Source of the DNA: an uncultured bacterium
GTDB lineage: Bacteria; Verrucomicrobiota; Verrucomicrobiia; CAIQCK01
Assembly: GCA_903870275.1 (NCBI GenBank)
Contig: CAIQCK010000073.1
Span: 1-64,000 of the forward strand
Direction of reading: 5' to 3'
Length of the DNA stretch: 64,000 nucleotides
In this document: piece after piece, positions 40,384 through 52,007 of the stretch
How positions within the stretch are numbered: position 1 is the stretch's first letter
Layout of the letters: each line of letters opens with the position of its first letter
Made by a program: the position numbers and the translations under genes
The notes under the pieces: model-generated
Told to the model about the DNA's origin: nothing
The model's database searches: none
What the model saw: the letters and a program-made list of their open reading frames with translations, nothing else

Positions 40384-41895
40384 CTACCAATCGGTCGGCT
40401 GATAATCCTTCAGGAATTTCCCCCAGATGTGCTCGCCGGTGTTAAAGCCGCTGATGATCGGGTCCACAATCCGCGCCGCGCCGTCCACGATGTCCAGCGG
40501 CGGGTGAAAGCGATGCTCCTGTTTCTTTCGCTCCGCGATCTGGGCCGGATCTTCGTCGGTGACCCAGCCGGTATCCACGCTGTTCATGTGGATGCCGTCG
40601 GCGTGATAATCCGCCGCCGAGGTGCGTGTCATCATGTTCAACGCCGCCTTCGCCATGTTCGTATGCGGATGACGCGTGGTTTTTGAGGGCCGGTAAAACT
40701 GTCCCTCCACCGCCGAGACGTTCACGATGTGCTTGTCGCGCTCCGGCGCTTGCAGCATCAACGGCTTCAAGCGGGCGTTCAGCACAAACGGAGCCACCGC
40801 GTTCACCAACTGCACCTCCAGCAGTTCCACCGAGGGGACTTCCGCCATCGTCAGCCGCCAGGAATTCCGGTCGCGCAAATCCACCTGCTGCAAATCCTGA
40901 TCAAGCTTTCCCTCCGGGAACAAATCGCGTTGTGCCGCGAGATTCCCCGCCGCCAGCGGCGCCTGTGAAAGCACCGCGGCCTGCGCCACGTCGCGCCCGC
41001 GCACCGCGGCCTCGTCCGCCGGCAGCAAATGATAGCCGCGCCATCCCTCGTAAGCGCCCAGCAGGCGCCGCGCCTCTTCCGGCATCGCGCCCAGCGGCCC
41101 GGATTCGCCGGCCATCATGTGCGCGTAATACTCCGGCGGACGCCGCACGGTCTGACAAGCGTTGTTGATGATGAAATCAAGCCGCTTGCGCGTCTTCATC
41201 AAGTGCCCGCAGAACGCCTCCACGCTCGGCGTGTGGCGCAAATCGAGAGCGAAGATTTCCAGGCGGTGCCGCCACTGCTCGAAGTCCGCCTCCCTGGCAT
41301 AACGTGCCGCCGCGTCGCGCGGGAAGCGCGTGGAAACAATGAGTTGCGCGCCCGCCCGCAGCAGCTTGATCCCGGCTTGGTAGCCGATCTTGACGCGCCC
41401 GCCGGTCAGCAGCGCAACGCGTCCCTCCAGATTGGCCGTCTCGGTCCGCTTCTGCAAATTCAGCGCCGCGCACTCCGTGCAAAGCTGGTCATAGAAATGG
41501 TGGATTGTGGTGTAATCGCGTTTGCAGATGTAGCAGTTTTGCGGCTCGACGACCTCGCGAAAATCCGGATCGGCTTCCACCTCCTCCTGCTTGAACCCGA
41601 CTGGTGGATGATAATTCGGCGTCGCGAAAACCGACATGCGCCGCAGCTTGCGGATGCCGGTCTTGTTGAGCACGTTCTGATCCCGCTGGATTTTTGCGGC
41701 GCGGCGCAGGCGCTGCCGCGCCTTGACCAACTGACGGCGCGCGATGGCCTCAGGCCGCGAGACTTCGCCGGCCGTCTTGAGCAGCCGTTCCCTGTCCTGG
41801 TCCGCCACCTGCGCCAGCAAGCTGCGATCTTTGGCTATCGCTTCCAACAACTCCGCAGCCGCCCGCAGGCGCTGGGTCAGTACATCGTTATTCAT
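40384..41895 (-). CDS. SDR-family oxidoreductase with N-terminal zinc-binding region
   Basis: A 503-residue protein. Residues 1-110 are helical (DRERLLKTAGEVSRPEAIARRQL); a CYICKRDYTTIHHFYDQLCTEC motif near 119-140 is a likely zinc site. An SDR core follows: ALLTGGRVKIGYQAGIKLL in place of the usual TGxxxGxG, LDFIINNACQT (NNAC, near 239-250), and VNVSAVEGQFYRP with a later HTNMAKAALNMMTR that places the lysine about where the YxxxK motif should be, though no Tyr is seen at the usual position. Similar proteins occur across PVC bacteria and plants. Substrate unknown. Confidence 0.75.
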   Translation of the reverse strand: MNNDVLTQRLRAAAELLEAIAKDRSLLAQVADQDRERLLKTAGEVSRPEAIARRQLVKARQRLRRAAKIQRDQNVLNKTGIRKLRRMSVFATPNYHPPVGFKQEEVEADPDFREVVEPQNCYICKRDYTTIHHFYDQLCTECAALNLQKRTETANLEGRVALLTGGRVKIGYQAGIKLLRAGAQLIVSTRFPRDAAARYAREADFEQWRHRLEIFALDLRHTPSVEAFCGHLMKTRKRLDFIINNACQTVRRPPEYYAHMMAGESGPLGAMPEEARRLLGAYEGWRGYHLLPADEAAVRGRDVAQAAVLSQAPLAAGNLAAQRDLFPEGKLDQDLQQVDLRDRNSWRLTMAEVPSVELLEVQLVNAVAPFVLNARLKPLMLQAPERDKHIVNVSAVEGQFYRPSKTTRHPHTNMAKAALNMMTRTSAADYHADGIHMNSVDTGWVTDEDPAQIAERKKQEHRFHPPLDIVDGAARIVDPIISGFNTGEHIWGKFLKDYQPTDW

Positions 41896-42155
41896 GGTTG
41901 AACATCTTCAACCGAAGTCGGACAGGTTTTCAACCCTTGTGCGAAATCTTTGCAAAAGCATTGGCCGCACTGTAACGTCAATCTCCGACCGTCGGATCGT
42001 TTGGGTTCGCGAATATTCCGGGCCGGAATCTGAATTTGTCAAATGGACGCAACCTCGCTCTTGAGAAAGCATGAGGGGCAGGGGATGGAATAGTGCGTCG
42101 CCTCCTGTGTCCTTGCTCCTCGTGGGTTGGACTGCAGGAGGTTGCCGTCTGAAAA

Positions 42156-42186
42156 GCGAACTGCCGGCAGGAAGCCGGCAGTTCGC
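42156..42186 (-). terminator. Rho-independent terminator of the HMA-domain gene
   Basis: GCGAACTGCCGGC and GCCGGCAGTTCGC form a perfect 13-bp stem with a 5-nt loop, followed on the minus strand by TTTTC. It lies 30 bp after the stop codon of the gene at 42216-42821. Confidence 0.75.
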
Positions 42187-42215
42187 GTTGACCGAAATGG
42201 ATGTAGGACGAGGCG

Positions 42216-42821
42216 TTACTGTTTCTTCGCAGCGGGCTTGGCCGGCGTGACGCCCTCGCGGACGAAGCTGATCGCGAGGCCGAGTCCTTTCGGCGGCGCG
42301 TCATGGATCGGATGACCGAATCTCCCGCCGTTCCAACCTTGAGGGCCGGTCTTCTTCGCGTCCACAGTCAACGGCAGGAAGCACATCAAAAATTCGCCCT
42401 TCTCCTTGTCCGTCGCCTCGACTTTCACGAAGTCCTTTGACTTGGCGAAGATGGCATCCACCTTGGCGGCGTTGTCCTCCTTCGCGTAATCGGGGACGCG
42501 CAGTTTCATGGACACGGTGTATTTCTTGCCGTGCGCCGGCGTGGCGTCGGCAATCGCCTGCGCGATCTGCTGGTAGCTGTCCGTGTGCGCATCGAAAGAG
42601 ACGTTCACGTAACCGCTCGTCGGCGTGAGCTTCTCGACCTTGGTGACGGTCTTCACCTTCTGGAGGGACTCGGTGATGTTCTTAACGCAGTTGTCGCACT
42701 CGACGTTGGCAACGAAGAACGTCTGCGTCGTGAGGGCCGGTTTATAGGGAGCCTTTTCCGCCGCCGAAGCGGTGAGTCCCAACGCGGTGATGATGGACAG
42801 TGAGAGGAGCAAGTTTTTCAT
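42216..42821 (-). CDS. Exported HMA-domain (heavy-metal-associated) protein
   Basis: A 201-residue protein with a signal peptide (MKNLLLSLSIITALGLTASA). Residues 30-100 form an HMA-type domain: FFVANVECDNCVKNITESLQKV contains the CxxC metal site, followed by VEKLTPTSGYVNVSFDAH. The C-terminal part has no recognised domain and ends in a lysine/alanine tail. It may bind copper or another soft metal in the periplasm. A strong terminator follows. The start is the second of two adjacent ATG codons. Confidence 0.75.
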   Translation of the reverse strand: MKNLLLSLSIITALGLTASAAEKAPYKPALTTQTFFVANVECDNCVKNITESLQKVKTVTKVEKLTPTSGYVNVSFDAHTDSYQQIAQAIADATPAHGKKYTVSMKLRVPDYAKEDNAAKVDAIFAKSKDFVKVEATDKEKGEFLMCFLPLTVDAKKTGPQGWNGGRFGHPIHDAPPKGLGLAISFVREGVTPAKPAAKKQ

Positions 42822-43263
42822 CATGGGTGGCAGGTTACGCCGATGCTCATGCCCGTCAAGGCAAACAACCTGATACCAAAGTAGGACAAGTGACGCCACG
42901 CTGTTCGAGAACCTGATGGCGATGGTTTTCTAAACGGAGCACGTCTGACCCCATGGGAATACGAAAAAGGGAGAAAACGAAGCAGATGGGAGTTGGGAGA
43001 TGGGAATCGGGCAAGGGAGGGGATGTTTGCATTAACGCTGGCCCCTGCGCTGCGTTCACCGGTGCGGCGAATTTCCACCGCGAGGCGGACCGTATGCTGG
43101 TGACGGGGATTTGGATATTCGTCGTGCCGCCGCGGGAGATAACGCAGCACTTGCAAGCGAGTCTCGTCCACTACGTCCACACGCCCGCCGGCTCGCCTAG
43201 TTCCACCGATCCGGATGTATCCAATGTGTCGCGGATAACGGCGAACCCTTTTCCCTTTCCCGG
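42822..43263. other. Intergenic stretch, no gene seen
   Basis: About 440 bp between two minus-strand genes. No frame looks protein-like; the promoter of the HMA gene should lie near 42830-42900. Confidence 0.35.
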
Positions 43264-45036
43264 TCACAACTTTGGTGTGCCGGGCTTGACCGGGGCTTGG
43301 AAGGGCAGGGCGCCTTTCACCTTCAGCTTGCGTTTGAAAACCTTGTCGCCGCAGGTGGCAAAGAGGGTGTCAAGATTCCCGCCGCCAAAGCAGACGGCGC
43401 TGACGCGGCCGTTGGGCGTCGGCAGGATGGCGTTGACGCGGCCTGCCTGGTCGCAGACCTGGATGCCCATCCGCGTGGTGACGTAGAGCCGGCCCTCGCG
43501 GTCGGTGGTCATGCCGTCGGCGCTGCTCTCGTCGGCGGTGTCGGGCGAGTGCAGCCAGTAGTAACGCTGCTTGAACTTCAACGATCCGTCCGGCGCGATC
43601 TGGTAGCTGTAAACCCAGTGCGAACGGTAGTCGTCCACGTAGAGCAAGGATTGATCGGGCGAGAACGCGATGCCGTTGGCGAACCGCAGGCCGCTGTCCA
43701 CGACGCGCTTGCCGCCGTCGGGCTTGATGAGCCAGACTTTGCTCGGCTTGGCCTCGGAGCCGGATTCGGTGACGTAGATCAAGCCGTCGTGGCGGACGAT
43801 GAGGTCGTTGCCCTTGAAACCTTCCGCGATCACCGTCCCCTTGGCGTCAGCGTCGTAGGCGATGATCTGGTCCGTGCCGGACGCAACGGCGTAGAGCCGG
43901 CCGTCGGGGCCGAACGCCTGTCCGTCGCCGCGTTTCGAGTCGGCAACAAAACCGCTGATCCTGCCATCCAGACCGATCCTGCGCGTTTCGCTCACGGCTG
44001 CGACACCGGGCACGCCGTTAAAGAACACCTCGCCCTTCGCGTTCGGGGTCGGCCCCGTGGTGGACTTGAAGCCCTCGACGGCAATCTGCCAGTCCTCGCC
44101 GGGGATCAGGATCGCGTCCAGCGTCGTATTCTTGCTTTGGCCGGCCTTCACCGGCGCAGGCCAGTCTTTCCAGAGCCACCGCATCGCGTCAGGAAAAACC
44201 GCCGTGGCGTGTTTGCCGTTGTGGCCGCCCTCGCCCCAGACGTGGTTGACCTCGTAACCGGCAAAGACCAGGGCGCGTTCCATCGCCTGGTTCGCCATCC
44301 ACCAGTCACCACCGTAGATGTTCAGGTCATTGCTGCCGTCCTGAAGGAAAACACGGATCGGCTTCGGCTCGAACTTCCGAATGAGCGTCGGGTAAACGTG
44401 GCCGCCGCGCAATCCGACATAGGTGCCCACGGCGCTAAACACGCGGCTGAACGCGTCGGGCCGCTCCCACGCCGCGGTGAACGCGCAGATCGCGCCACTG
44501 CTCGCGCCGCCGATGCCGCGGTCGTTTCCGTTCTTGGAGAGACGGATTGGCCGGCCATCGCCGGTGGTTTTTTTCTCCACGTCGGGAAGGATTTCGTCGA
44601 GAACGAACCTGGCATAGCCGTCACCGAGGCCGTCGTATTCAAAGCTGCGGTTGAACCGGTCGAGAGCATTTGCGTCCAGGGCCTTGACCTTGCCGTGCAT
44701 GATGAACACGCCAATGGTGACGGGCATTTCTTTCTTCGCGATGAGGTTGTCAAACACGACCGGCGCGTTGTATTGCACGCCGTCCTGGCCGACATAAACA
44801 CACGCCGGCTTGGCGGGATCGTATTGGGCTGGCACATAGACCGAGTAGTCGCGCGTCGTGCCGGGAAAAATTCTGCTGCCGTCGAAGCTGAACTTTAACA
44901 CCTCGCCCTTCGGCACGCCCGGCTGCGGCTGTGAGTCGGGACCGGGTTTATAATCGTCGGCCGCCGGAGCGGAAGCGGCGGATAGAGCGAAGACGAAGGC
45001 AAGGACGGACACGCGGAAGATGCTCAAGAGGTTCAT
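43264..45036 (-). CDS. Esterase fused to SMP-30/gluconolactonase-like propeller
   Basis: A 590-residue exported protein. A signal peptide (1-25) precedes an esterase-D-like alpha/beta hydrolase (about 40-295) with GIGGASSGAICAF as the nucleophile elbow (near 170-182), DGSNDLNIYGGDWW (acid region) and GEGGHNGKH (catalytic His). The second half (about 340-585) is an SMP-30/gluconolactonase-like beta-propeller: DGRISGFVADSKRGDGQAFGPDGRLYA, SEAKPSKVWL, FANGIAFSPDQSLLYVDDY. The fusion suggests consecutive hydrolysis of a sugar ester and a lactone. Specificity unknown. Confidence 0.8.
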   Translation of the reverse strand: MNLLSIFRVSVLAFVFALSAASAPAADDYKPGPDSQPQPGVPKGEVLKFSFDGSRIFPGTTRDYSVYVPAQYDPAKPACVYVGQDGVQYNAPVVFDNLIAKKEMPVTIGVFIMHGKVKALDANALDRFNRSFEYDGLGDGYARFVLDEILPDVEKKTTGDGRPIRLSKNGNDRGIGGASSGAICAFTAAWERPDAFSRVFSAVGTYVGLRGGHVYPTLIRKFEPKPIRVFLQDGSNDLNIYGGDWWMANQAMERALVFAGYEVNHVWGEGGHNGKHATAVFPDAMRWLWKDWPAPVKAGQSKNTTLDAILIPGEDWQIAVEGFKSTTGPTPNAKGEVFFNGVPGVAAVSETRRIGLDGRISGFVADSKRGDGQAFGPDGRLYAVASGTDQIIAYDADAKGTVIAEGFKGNDLIVRHDGLIYVTESGSEAKPSKVWLIKPDGGKRVVDSGLRFANGIAFSPDQSLLYVDDYRSHWVYSYQIAPDGSLKFKQRYYWLHSPDTADESSADGMTTDREGRLYVTTRMGIQVCDQAGRVNAILPTPNGRVSAVCFGGGNLDTLFATCGDKVFKRKLKVKGALPFQAPVKPGTPKL

Positions 45037-45137
45037 GCGGCGATTCTGCCGGCGCCCTGTGCTTTGTCAAAGCTCTTTCCGCCTCCGGCGGCGGCTTTCT
45101 GGAACGCGCAGGCTTCGACTCGAAGAATCCCACACCG

Positions 45138-45273
45138 TCAGTGAATGCCGCCGTCCTTGTGGCCCAGCCAGCGGGCAATCACCTTGAAGTCCGCGACCGC
45201 CTCGATTGCGTTGGAGCAAGAGAAGTACCGCAGACTGTGATGCGTGAAGTGGGGCAGGGCGGCTGTCTTGATG
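45138..45273 (-). pseudogene. Tyrosine recombinase C-terminal scar
   Basis: The minus strand reads PHFTHHSLRYFSCSNAIEA, then DFKVIARWLGHKDGG, followed within two codons by a stop. The HxxR and WLGH motifs are those of the C-terminal catalytic box of tyrosine recombinases; the final tyrosine motif and the whole N-terminus are missing. It sits near the boundary between the mixed region and the exported-enzyme genes and is all that remains of an integrase. The rest of 45037-45395 is empty. Confidence 0.6.
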
Positions 45274-45395
45274 GCGCGAACACTTGCCCACTAGCCCATC
45301 GCGTGTGTGCGCGTGAGAAGAAGCCCCTCTGGATCGGAGAAACCACAGTGGTCCGGCTGGCGTGCGAATCCGGATTTCGCTTCGAGGCCGCGCTG

Positions 45396-46763
45396 TTAGT
45401 ATAGCGTGTAGTTCAGCCCACCCCCAAACGGCGCTGGCGTCGCCGGCTTCACGCCACTCTCATTCTTGTAGATGAAGACCCGTTGGTTGTTGGCAAGAGC
45501 GATGTCGGGAACGCCGTCACCGGTCATGTCGCCGATCAGCAAGGACCCGCCGCCATTCTCCAGCCGGGCGATCTGTTTCCCATGCCCGTCAAACACGCCA
45601 GCGCAGTCGGCCAACACAATCTCATCGAGACCATCGCCGTTCCAGTCCAGCAGCTTATGAATTCGGCTGCTTCGCGTATTGATGGTGCCGAGCAACTGGC
45701 CGTTCTCGTCCATGAGGCAGATCGGGCTGTGTCCCGAGGGCTGATGATCGACATCTACCAAAATCTGCATTCCCGGCACATCCGTGCGGACCTTGCCAAC
45801 GTCAATGGATTCGTAGTGCTGCCCTGGGACCTCCCAGAACGCCTTGCCCGTGCCATCGGCTACCGCGATGCACTTCGCCCCGCAGTAGGTCATCACAAGC
45901 CGGAAGTCTTCGGGCTTGGTTCCGGCGCGCAACACGCGGCAGCAATCCAAATGCCCGCTGGCGAGGTTCACCTTGTCTGACTTTAATACCCACCGCACGG
46001 TTCCATCAGGGTTGAGCAGGGCAAAGCCTGCCATGATCTCATCCCGGCCGTCGCGGTCAACATCCACTGGGAACGGCTGGTGGGCAGTCCGGTATCCTCC
46101 GGGATTCTTGACGGTCCATAACAGGCGTCCAGCGTAGTTGTAGGCCCAGATCTGCCCGTAGCGAGTCTTGACGAGTACCTCTGCCAGCCGCGGGCCACCC
46201 GACAGATTGGCGAAGGCAATGGAATCCGTGGCCTCCGGCGGGAGCGGAAACCGCCGCCGCTCCTTGCCTGTTGCTCCCTCCAGTTCCACGAGCGCACCCT
46301 TGGTGCACAGCACCACTTCGTTGCGACCGTCGCCGTCCCAGTCGTAGATCTGGCAGGCCACGTCGTAGCTCAAGCCCCGTTGCCCGATGCCGGGCTCGCC
46401 CCACCGCCACAGGACGCTTCCGTCCAGCTTCTGGGCCACCGCCGTGCTGGTGTAGTGGGCATCGCTGGTATTGTCGGCGCTGCGACCGTTGACGTTGCGG
46501 CAACTGACCGTCTCCACCTGTCCGTCGCCATCCACATCGGCCATCACCACCCACTCCCCGCCATAGGCCGGATCGAGTGGCACCGTCTTCCACGGTTTGA
46601 CCGTAGGAACGTCCGCCGGTGGCTGGCTGACCATGTCCACATGGAACGGGGTTTGTCCAAATGCCTGCGATGGCAGGAGATTCGGCACGGCCAGCGCCGC
46701 AATACTCCCTGCGCCGAATTGTTTAAGGAATGTGCGACGAGACAGCCGATTTTTACGTTTCAT
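45396..46763 (-). CDS. Tat-exported FG-GAP/VCBS-type repeat protein
   Basis: A 455-residue protein. The Tat signal SRRTFLKQFGAGSIAALAV opens it. The mature part contains several calcium-binding-like DVDGDGxxE repeats: ADVDGDGQVETV, YDWDGDGRNEVVL, VDVDRDGRDEIMAG, LDWNGDGLDEIVL, GDMTGDGVPDIALA. The fold should be an FG-GAP beta-propeller, as in carbohydrate-binding or lyase-like exported proteins. It follows the Gfo/Idh/MocA gene on the same strand with a 130-bp gap. Substrate unknown. Confidence 0.8.
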   Translation of the reverse strand: MKRKNRLSRRTFLKQFGAGSIAALAVPNLLPSQAFGQTPFHVDMVSQPPADVPTVKPWKTVPLDPAYGGEWVVMADVDGDGQVETVSCRNVNGRSADNTSDAHYTSTAVAQKLDGSVLWRWGEPGIGQRGLSYDVACQIYDWDGDGRNEVVLCTKGALVELEGATGKERRRFPLPPEATDSIAFANLSGGPRLAEVLVKTRYGQIWAYNYAGRLLWTVKNPGGYRTAHQPFPVDVDRDGRDEIMAGFALLNPDGTVRWVLKSDKVNLASGHLDCCRVLRAGTKPEDFRLVMTYCGAKCIAVADGTGKAFWEVPGQHYESIDVGKVRTDVPGMQILVDVDHQPSGHSPICLMDENGQLLGTINTRSSRIHKLLDWNGDGLDEIVLADCAGVFDGHGKQIARLENGGGSLLIGDMTGDGVPDIALANNQRVFIYKNESGVKPATPAPFGGGLNYTLY

Positions 46764-46893
46764 GATCCTAGCCTTCTGTTGACGAAAGATTATGAATGCT
46801 GGGTCCATCGGCGCGGCGATGGCTGGCGCGCCAACATCTTCAGCAATCAATTATAATATGCTCCTCGCTATTCCAGAAAAAGAAGACCGGTTC

Positions 46894-48315
<1,422 letters not shown>

Positions 48316-48536
48316 GATTTTTCTTTCGTTCGGGAATTGAAACTTGCTTGTCGGAATTGTGTGATAAACAACTCGTAAAAACAAGGCGAGTCTCATTGTT
48401 CCTTTGGCCTGCACGATGCCACTGCCCCATTACCAACGATGCTGTTGTTTATCGCAGTCGTTGAGGCAAGACGATTTCGGGTTTGTATCGGTCAGGTGAA
48501 TTGTTACGATTATCGAAGTTTGAACGAGCCAAGCCG

Positions 48537-51500
48537 ATGAGCATAATAACGTCAACGAGGCAGCTACCGCCCGCCACACGTTTTTTTTGCCCGCGAGATC
48601 AGCTTCTTTTTCCCCGTGGTCCAGGATCAAAATTTCTGTCCTTTTTTCGGCCCGTCATCTTGCGCATGCTGCTCTTGGTGACCGCCAGCGCTGCGCTGGC
48701 TCAGAACAAAGGTCCCACCGACTGGTCCGAATGGCAGACGTATCGCGGCCGCGTGCAACATCCGGCGGCGGCGTTCAAGGCGGCCGATCTTGCCCGGGCC
48801 AGACGGAACATCGAGCGCTACACTTGGGCCAAAAGATACCTCGCCAACTTGCGCAAGAATGCCGACGGCATCCTCCCCCAAGTCACCGCGGACTACCTGG
48901 CCCGGATGATTGAGCGGACCACGCCCGGCTGTGTTGGCCCTTGCCCTGCCTGCCGGGCCAAGGGACTGCCCTGGCACCCGAACGGGCAATGGTCGTGGTC
49001 GGCCAGCAAGCCCGATCAACTGATCTGTAGCGTCTGCAAAACGGTCTTCCCCAACGATGAATTTCCCGAGAGCATTGTCTTGCAAAGCAAGTGGGACCCG
49101 GAGCAACGTTTTGGTTTCATTGGCGGGGAACCCTTCCGTTGCCATGGCTACGTCCACGCCCGACCGAGCATCTCCGGCATCATCCGGGCCAACAAGGTGA
49201 GCCACGCGACCGGCCAGTTGCACATTCTGGGCCTGGCCTATGCGCTGACCGAAGACCCCAAATACGCCCGCGGCGCGAAGGCGATTCTCCTGCGTTTCGC
49301 GGAAGTGCTGCCCAAGTATCTCGTGCGCGCCGGATACGGCTACGGCGAATACGCTGACAGCGACCCCCATGTGGCCGCCGAGCGGATCACGAACCTGCCG
49401 CAGGAAGAACTCGTATATCCGCCGAATAAGCCCGACCGCAAGCTCTACGCCGGCTATTGGGCCGCTAGCCGCATCGGCACGTCAGGCATGGACGGTGGGT
49501 GGGTGTGCCGCGTCGTGCAGGCCTATGATCTCACTTGCTCCGCCCGCGATGGCGGTGCTGCCGTCTATTCGGAGCAGGAGCGTATTCACATTGAGCGCGA
49601 CGTGCTCTTGGAAAGCACGTATCTGGCGGTGTGCGATCCGGCGATTAACAACAAGTCGGTGGGCAACCGCGCGGGCGCGGCCATGGTGGGAATGTGCGTC
49701 GGCCATCCCGGCTTGGTGCGTTTCGGACTCGAAGGCCTCCGCAGCACCGTGGACGGCTGGTTCCTGCCGGATGGCGGAACGTCCGAATCCTCCGGCTATG
49801 CGTTGATGACCATGTCCGGCATCCAGAACCTTGCACTGGTGCTGCGCAACTACTCGGATCCCGCGGGCTACGCCGGCCCGGACGGGCAACGCCTCGACCA
49901 CTTCGACTCCTTCCGCGATACGCGCTACGGCGATTGCTGGCAGAGCCTGATCTGGACCCTTCAGGGCGACCTGCGCCATCCGCCTTCCGCCGACTCTTAC
50001 CGTACCACTTCGATCGGCTCCTCCTTTGCCGAACTGATCGCGATTGCTTACCCCAACGACGAGCATGTTGCTTTCCTCAAGGAACTGGCGGGCAAGGATC
50101 TTGGCGCAGGCGCAGGTGAGCAGGCCCTGTTCTTGCGCGAGCCCGGGCTGGAATCTCGCGCCGTGCCAGCCTTTGCGCTCCACGACGTCGTGTTTCCATT
50201 CCTCGCCCAAGCTTATCTTCGCACCGGGGCGACCGGCCGGTCCAGCCTCGCGCTGCTTAACGCCAGCAACTGGGGTAACCATCACCACCTCGACAGCCTC
50301 GACCTGTATTATTGGAAAGACGGCCGCGAACTGCTCTCGGATCTGGGTTACCTCTGGGACCATCCCGACAAGAAACAGACAAACCGCTCAGGCGCCCACA
50401 ACCTCGTCATGGTCGATGGAGAAGACCAAAAGACAGTCGGCCGCGCGGGCAGCTTCCATCTCTTTGCGATCACTCCGCATGTGAAGGCGACTGAAGCCTC
50501 CTCCAACGCTTATGACAAGGCGCCGCTCTATCGCCGCACGTGCATCCAGATCGACCACGGTGAAGCGGGATCTTATCTCGTGGACATCTTCCGGCTCCGA
50601 ACCGGTGCGAAGTGCCAGTATGTCTTCCATGGTCCCGGAAATGATTTCGAGTCCCAAGGTTTGAACTTCGCCTCAACTGCGCAGCCGCGACCCCAAGTTC
50701 CCTTTGCCTTGCGATTTCAACTTTCGCAGGTTAGCGGAATTTTCGTCGACGGAGTCGAGATTCGCGAAATCCTGCCCGACCACAAGGAAGGTCCCAATCT
50801 GGCACCCGATGCTTCGGTTCCTCCGGCCGCCAACGACACCGCACTGCCCGGCTGGGGCTACTATGCCGGCGATGGCAAGGGCGAATGGGGTGCCGCGACA
50901 CCAGGCCGATCCGGCAAGCAATGCGTGCGCCTCCAAGCCTTGCGACCCCACTCCGACGGCCGCATGAACGTCGCCCTTTTGGCTGGCCAGTCGGACGGGT
51001 ATTCCGGCGCTCAGGTAATCCGCGGCACTCTGGGGGCCAAATACAAGGTCCGCTTCTGGTTGAAGGGTGATGCGCTGTTGGTCAACGTTGACGCTGTCTT
51101 GTGGCTGGGCAATCCAAAGTCCCCGGACAACCGAAGGTATGTCGATGTCACTCACGTGGCTGCCAGCAAAGATTGGAAGCAATACGAAGGCACCTTCACA
51201 CTGCCCAACGGAACACTGTCCTTGGACAATCAGCGACAGGCGTCAGGCGACGCGCCATGGCAAATCATCTGGCGTATGGATAAGGACTACCGATTCACGG
51301 CTTTCTCGCCTGGGAATCGGGCTGAGACAGTCACTCTCGGCAGCGGCTGGGGCCAACGCGACTATCGCAACACCGATCGCGACACCTCGCTGCCCTACGT
51401 GATTCGTACCGTCGAGGGTGGTGTCCTCAGCCAGTTCATTTCCGTTTTCGTTGGCGAGCCGAAGGCTCGTCCGCTGGTCAAGGCTGTGCGTCGCCTGCCA

Positions 51501-52007
51501 CTTTCCCAGAGCGCGCCTTCCGATGCCGTGGCGGTCGAGGTCGAGACGGTGGCCGGGACTGACGTGCTCGTGTCCATGCTGACACCTGCGCCGGTCAAGC
51601 TGTCCACCTCCGCGGGCGAGTTGGCCACCGACGGCCGCATCGCCGCCGTGCTGATGGCAACGGGGAAGCCCGCCGCGGCGTCGCTCATCGGCGGCACGCG
51701 GCTGGTGCTGGCCGAGGCGAATCTGTCCTGCCCGCACAGCAACTACTGCGGCAAGCTGGTTGGCGTGTCGGGGTCGCAAGGCGAGTCCTGGTTCATTGTC
51801 GAGGGCGAACTGCCGAACCCGTCCAGCCTTGTCGGTCAGACGGTGTTTGTTGAGGACGGCATGATGCGCCGGGCTTACCCGATCCGCCTTGTGAAACCTG
51901 ACGGAAGCCGCACGCGAATCTACACCAAACTGGGCGGCGTCGGCTTCGAGGCAGGAGCGGGCAAGACTTGGGACTTCATCCCGACCGTGAATTGGCAGCG
52001 TCCCTGA
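48537..52007 (+). CDS. Heparinase II/III-like exported polysaccharide lyase
   Basis: An approximately 1156-residue exported protein. After a long N-terminus comes a hydrophobic segment (RMLLLVTASAALAQ). A cysteine cluster, CVGPCPACRAKGLPW then LICSVCKTVFPNDEF (near 125-180), resembles a zinc ribbon found in some heparinase-II/III-like proteins. A helical toroid (about 220-520) leads to a heparinase II/III-like beta-sandwich with NWGNHHHLDSLDLYYWKDGRELLSDLGY (His/Tyr catalytic region, near 580-605). Downstream is a carbohydrate-binding-like jelly roll (VALLAGQSDGYSGAQVIRG). An ATG at 48666, right at the signal peptide, is an alternative start. Confidence 0.75.
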   Translation: MSIITSTRQLPPATRFFCPRDQLLFPRGPGSKFLSFFRPVILRMLLLVTASAALAQNKGPTDWSEWQTYRGRVQHPAAAFKAADLARARRNIERYTWAKRYLANLRKNADGILPQVTADYLARMIERTTPGCVGPCPACRAKGLPWHPNGQWSWSASKPDQLICSVCKTVFPNDEFPESIVLQSKWDPEQRFGFIGGEPFRCHGYVHARPSISGIIRANKVSHATGQLHILGLAYALTEDPKYARGAKAILLRFAEVLPKYLVRAGYGYGEYADSDPHVAAERITNLPQEELVYPPNKPDRKLYAGYWAASRIGTSGMDGGWVCRVVQAYDLTCSARDGGAAVYSEQERIHIERDVLLESTYLAVCDPAINNKSVGNRAGAAMVGMCVGHPGLVRFGLEGLRSTVDGWFLPDGGTSESSGYALMTMSGIQNLALVLRNYSDPAGYAGPDGQRLDHFDSFRDTRYGDCWQSLIWTLQGDLRHPPSADSYRTTSIGSSFAELIAIAYPNDEHVAFLKELAGKDLGAGAGEQALFLREPGLESRAVPAFALHDVVFPFLAQAYLRTGATGRSSLALLNASNWGNHHHLDSLDLYYWKDGRELLSDLGYLWDHPDKKQTNRSGAHNLVMVDGEDQKTVGRAGSFHLFAITPHVKATEASSNAYDKAPLYRRTCIQIDHGEAGSYLVDIFRLRTGAKCQYVFHGPGNDFESQGLNFASTAQPRPQVPFALRFQLSQVSGIFVDGVEIREILPDHKEGPNLAPDASVPPAANDTALPGWGYYAGDGKGEWGAATPGRSGKQCVRLQALRPHSDGRMNVALLAGQSDGYSGAQVIRGTLGAKYKVRFWLKGDALLVNVDAVLWLGNPKSPDNRRYVDVTHVAASKDWKQYEGTFTLPNGTLSLDNQRQASGDAPWQIIWRMDKDYRFTAFSPGNRAETVTLGSGWGQRDYRNTDRDTSLPYVIRTVEGGVLSQFISVFVGEPKARPLVKAVRRLPLSQSAPSDAVAVEVETVAGTDVLVSMLTPAPVKLSTSAGELATDGRIAAVLMATGKPAAASLIGGTRLVLAEANLSCPHSNYCGKLVGVSGSQGESWFIVEGELPNPSSLVGQTVFVEDGMMRRAYPIRLVKPDGSRTRIYTKLGGVGFEAGAGKTWDFIPTVNWQRP

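Noticed and set aside
43297..44898. 533-codon plus-strand frame opposite the SMP-30/esterase gene
   Set aside because: It lies antisense to a gene with clear motifs, has a valine/alanine/arginine-rich shadow composition and no recognisable domain.
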